DNA from: A07HB70 sp964512675 | Lineage (GTDB): Archaea; Halobacteriota; Halobacteria; Halobacteriales; Haloferacaceae | DNA length: 12,760 nt | Direction: 5' to 3' | NCBI GenBank assembly: GCA_964512675.1 | Contig: CAZEJR010000035.1 | Location: 1 to 12,760 of the forward strand | Part shown: one piece after another, positions 12,192 through 12,760 of the stretch | Layout of the letters: each line of letters starts with the position of its first letter | Numbering within the stretch: position 1 is the first letter of the stretch | Made by a program: the position numbers and the translations under genes | Notes under the pieces: model-generated | Databases searched by the model: none | Told to the model about the DNA's origin: nothing | The model's input: the letters and a program-made list of their open reading frames with translations, nothing else

Positions 12192-12605
12192 ATGAGTACC
12201 GACCTGGGGACCGCCGAGGAGATGGAGACCCGCGAACTCGTCCACTTCGTGACCCAGCAGACGCGGTTCGCACTCATCAACAACATCCTCCAGCATCCCG
12301 AGCAGCTGCCGTCGATGTACGAACTCGAAGAACTCAACCCCAGCGTGAGCGACGCCACTGTCTACAAGCACATCCAGAAGCTCATCGACGCCGGCATCGT
12401 CGACGAGGTCGCCCTGGACGATGACCAGCGCCGCCAGGGCTACCCCTGGAAGTTCTATGGCCTCACCGACGAGGGACGGGCGTTTCTGGAGGAGCACAAC
12501 CTGCTCGCTGCAGAGGAGACCCTCCAGCAGATCTACGAGACTATCTCCGACAAGCCCGAGAAGATGGTCAAGTACGAGAACGCCCCCCGTCCGGACGGCG
12601 TCTGA
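12192..12605 (+). CDS. PadR-like winged-helix transcriptional regulator
   Basis: 137 aa from ATG 12192. After a short acidic N-terminus, residues ~16-100 form a winged helix: FVTQQTRFALINNILQHPEQ, the recognition part NPSVSDATVYKHIQKLIDAG, and the wing (IVDEVALDDDQRRQGYPWKF). FYGLTDEGRAFLEEHNLL follows, the F-x-LTxxGR ending common to PadR and related regulators. The C-terminal helix (AAEETLQQIYETISDKPEKM) likely dimerises. The start fits the leaderless spacing from TAAACTA. It is divergent from the 182-aa protein gene and separated from it by an array of inverted-repeat half-sites, so autoregulation and control of the neighbour are likely. The ligand or signal is unknown. Confidence 0.85.
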   Translation: MSTDLGTAEEMETRELVHFVTQQTRFALINNILQHPEQLPSMYELEELNPSVSDATVYKHIQKLIDAGIVDEVALDDDQRRQGYPWKFYGLTDEGRAFLEEHNLLAAEETLQQIYETISDKPEKMVKYENAPRPDGV

Positions 12606-12680
12606 GGTTCGGAATCGACGTCGATCCTGACGCCGGCGTCGTCGGTGAGTGAGGGAGAGAGTTCAACCACCGTCTCACTG

Positions 12681-12760
12681 ATGCGTACAGTCAAGCACTC
12701 GTACAGCGAAGCTCGGAGGATGCCTGAAGAGACACTCTTCGCGTTCGAGCGTGACATGAC
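12681..12760 (+). CDS. 5' end of a possible gene running off the window
   Basis: From ATG 12681 the frame reads MRTVKHSYSEARRMPEETLF and continues AFERDM to the window edge, with moderate GC preference at third positions. The opposite strand is also open here with comparable codon use, so strand and reality are uncertain. No motif allows an assignment. Confidence 0.3.
   Translation, partial: MRTVKHSYSEARRMPEETLFAFERDM

Noticed and set aside
1..12760. CRISPR arrays, rRNA, tRNA genes and IS transposases.
   Set aside because: No regularly spaced short repeats, no recognisable RNA genes and no transposase motifs were seen on either strand by eye.

Overview
The window looks like chromosome or plasmid sequence from a haloarchaeon (class Halobacteria). 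The evidence is very high GC at third codon positions, acidic proteins, TATA-like boxes 26-32 nt before start codons (leaderless transcripts), a twin-arginine exported protein, and families common in that class: DUF433/DUF5615, HEPN/nucleotidyltransferase, HicAB and Cys-rich tyrosine recombinases. These assignments come from reading the sequence; no database search was run.

Left third (1-4974): an accessory island built around a tyrosine recombinase. Apart from a small gene pair and a lone DUF433 antitoxin on the + strand (1-538), everything lies on the minus strand. In the direction of transcription the order is: intact integrase (4974-3964), hicB-hicA, an integrase tail fragment, DUF433-DUF5615, a second integrase tail fragment, then nucleotidyltransferase-HEPN. 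Each integrase 3' end, intact or remnant, is followed by one toxin-antitoxin (TA) pair, and in every pair the antitoxin comes first. Both tail fragments keep an open C-terminus but have Asp where the intact copy has its catalytic Tyr. The intact gene and the nearer tail also share an 83% identical 59-bp non-coding block just past the stop codon. This layout suggests serial capture of TA modules at the 3' end of an integrase gene, or repeated duplication of that end, and is the best candidate here for an undescribed system.

Middle (4975-10541): about 0.9 kb without a convincing gene and a short decayed fragment, then a large Tat-exported Cys-rich protein of unknown function (6173-7852). After it comes a run of small membrane or degraded genes. 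Several of these appear frameshifted, including a two-helix plus PH-like-domain gene broken exactly at a GA dinucleotide tract.

Right part (10573-12760): a second, unrelated tyrosine recombinase that has lost its 5' end, a small acidic protein, and a convergent 182-aa protein. That gene is divergent from a PadR-like winged-helix regulator, with a set of GTTTACTC/GAGTAAAC half-sites in the shared promoter region. A partial ORF runs off the right edge.
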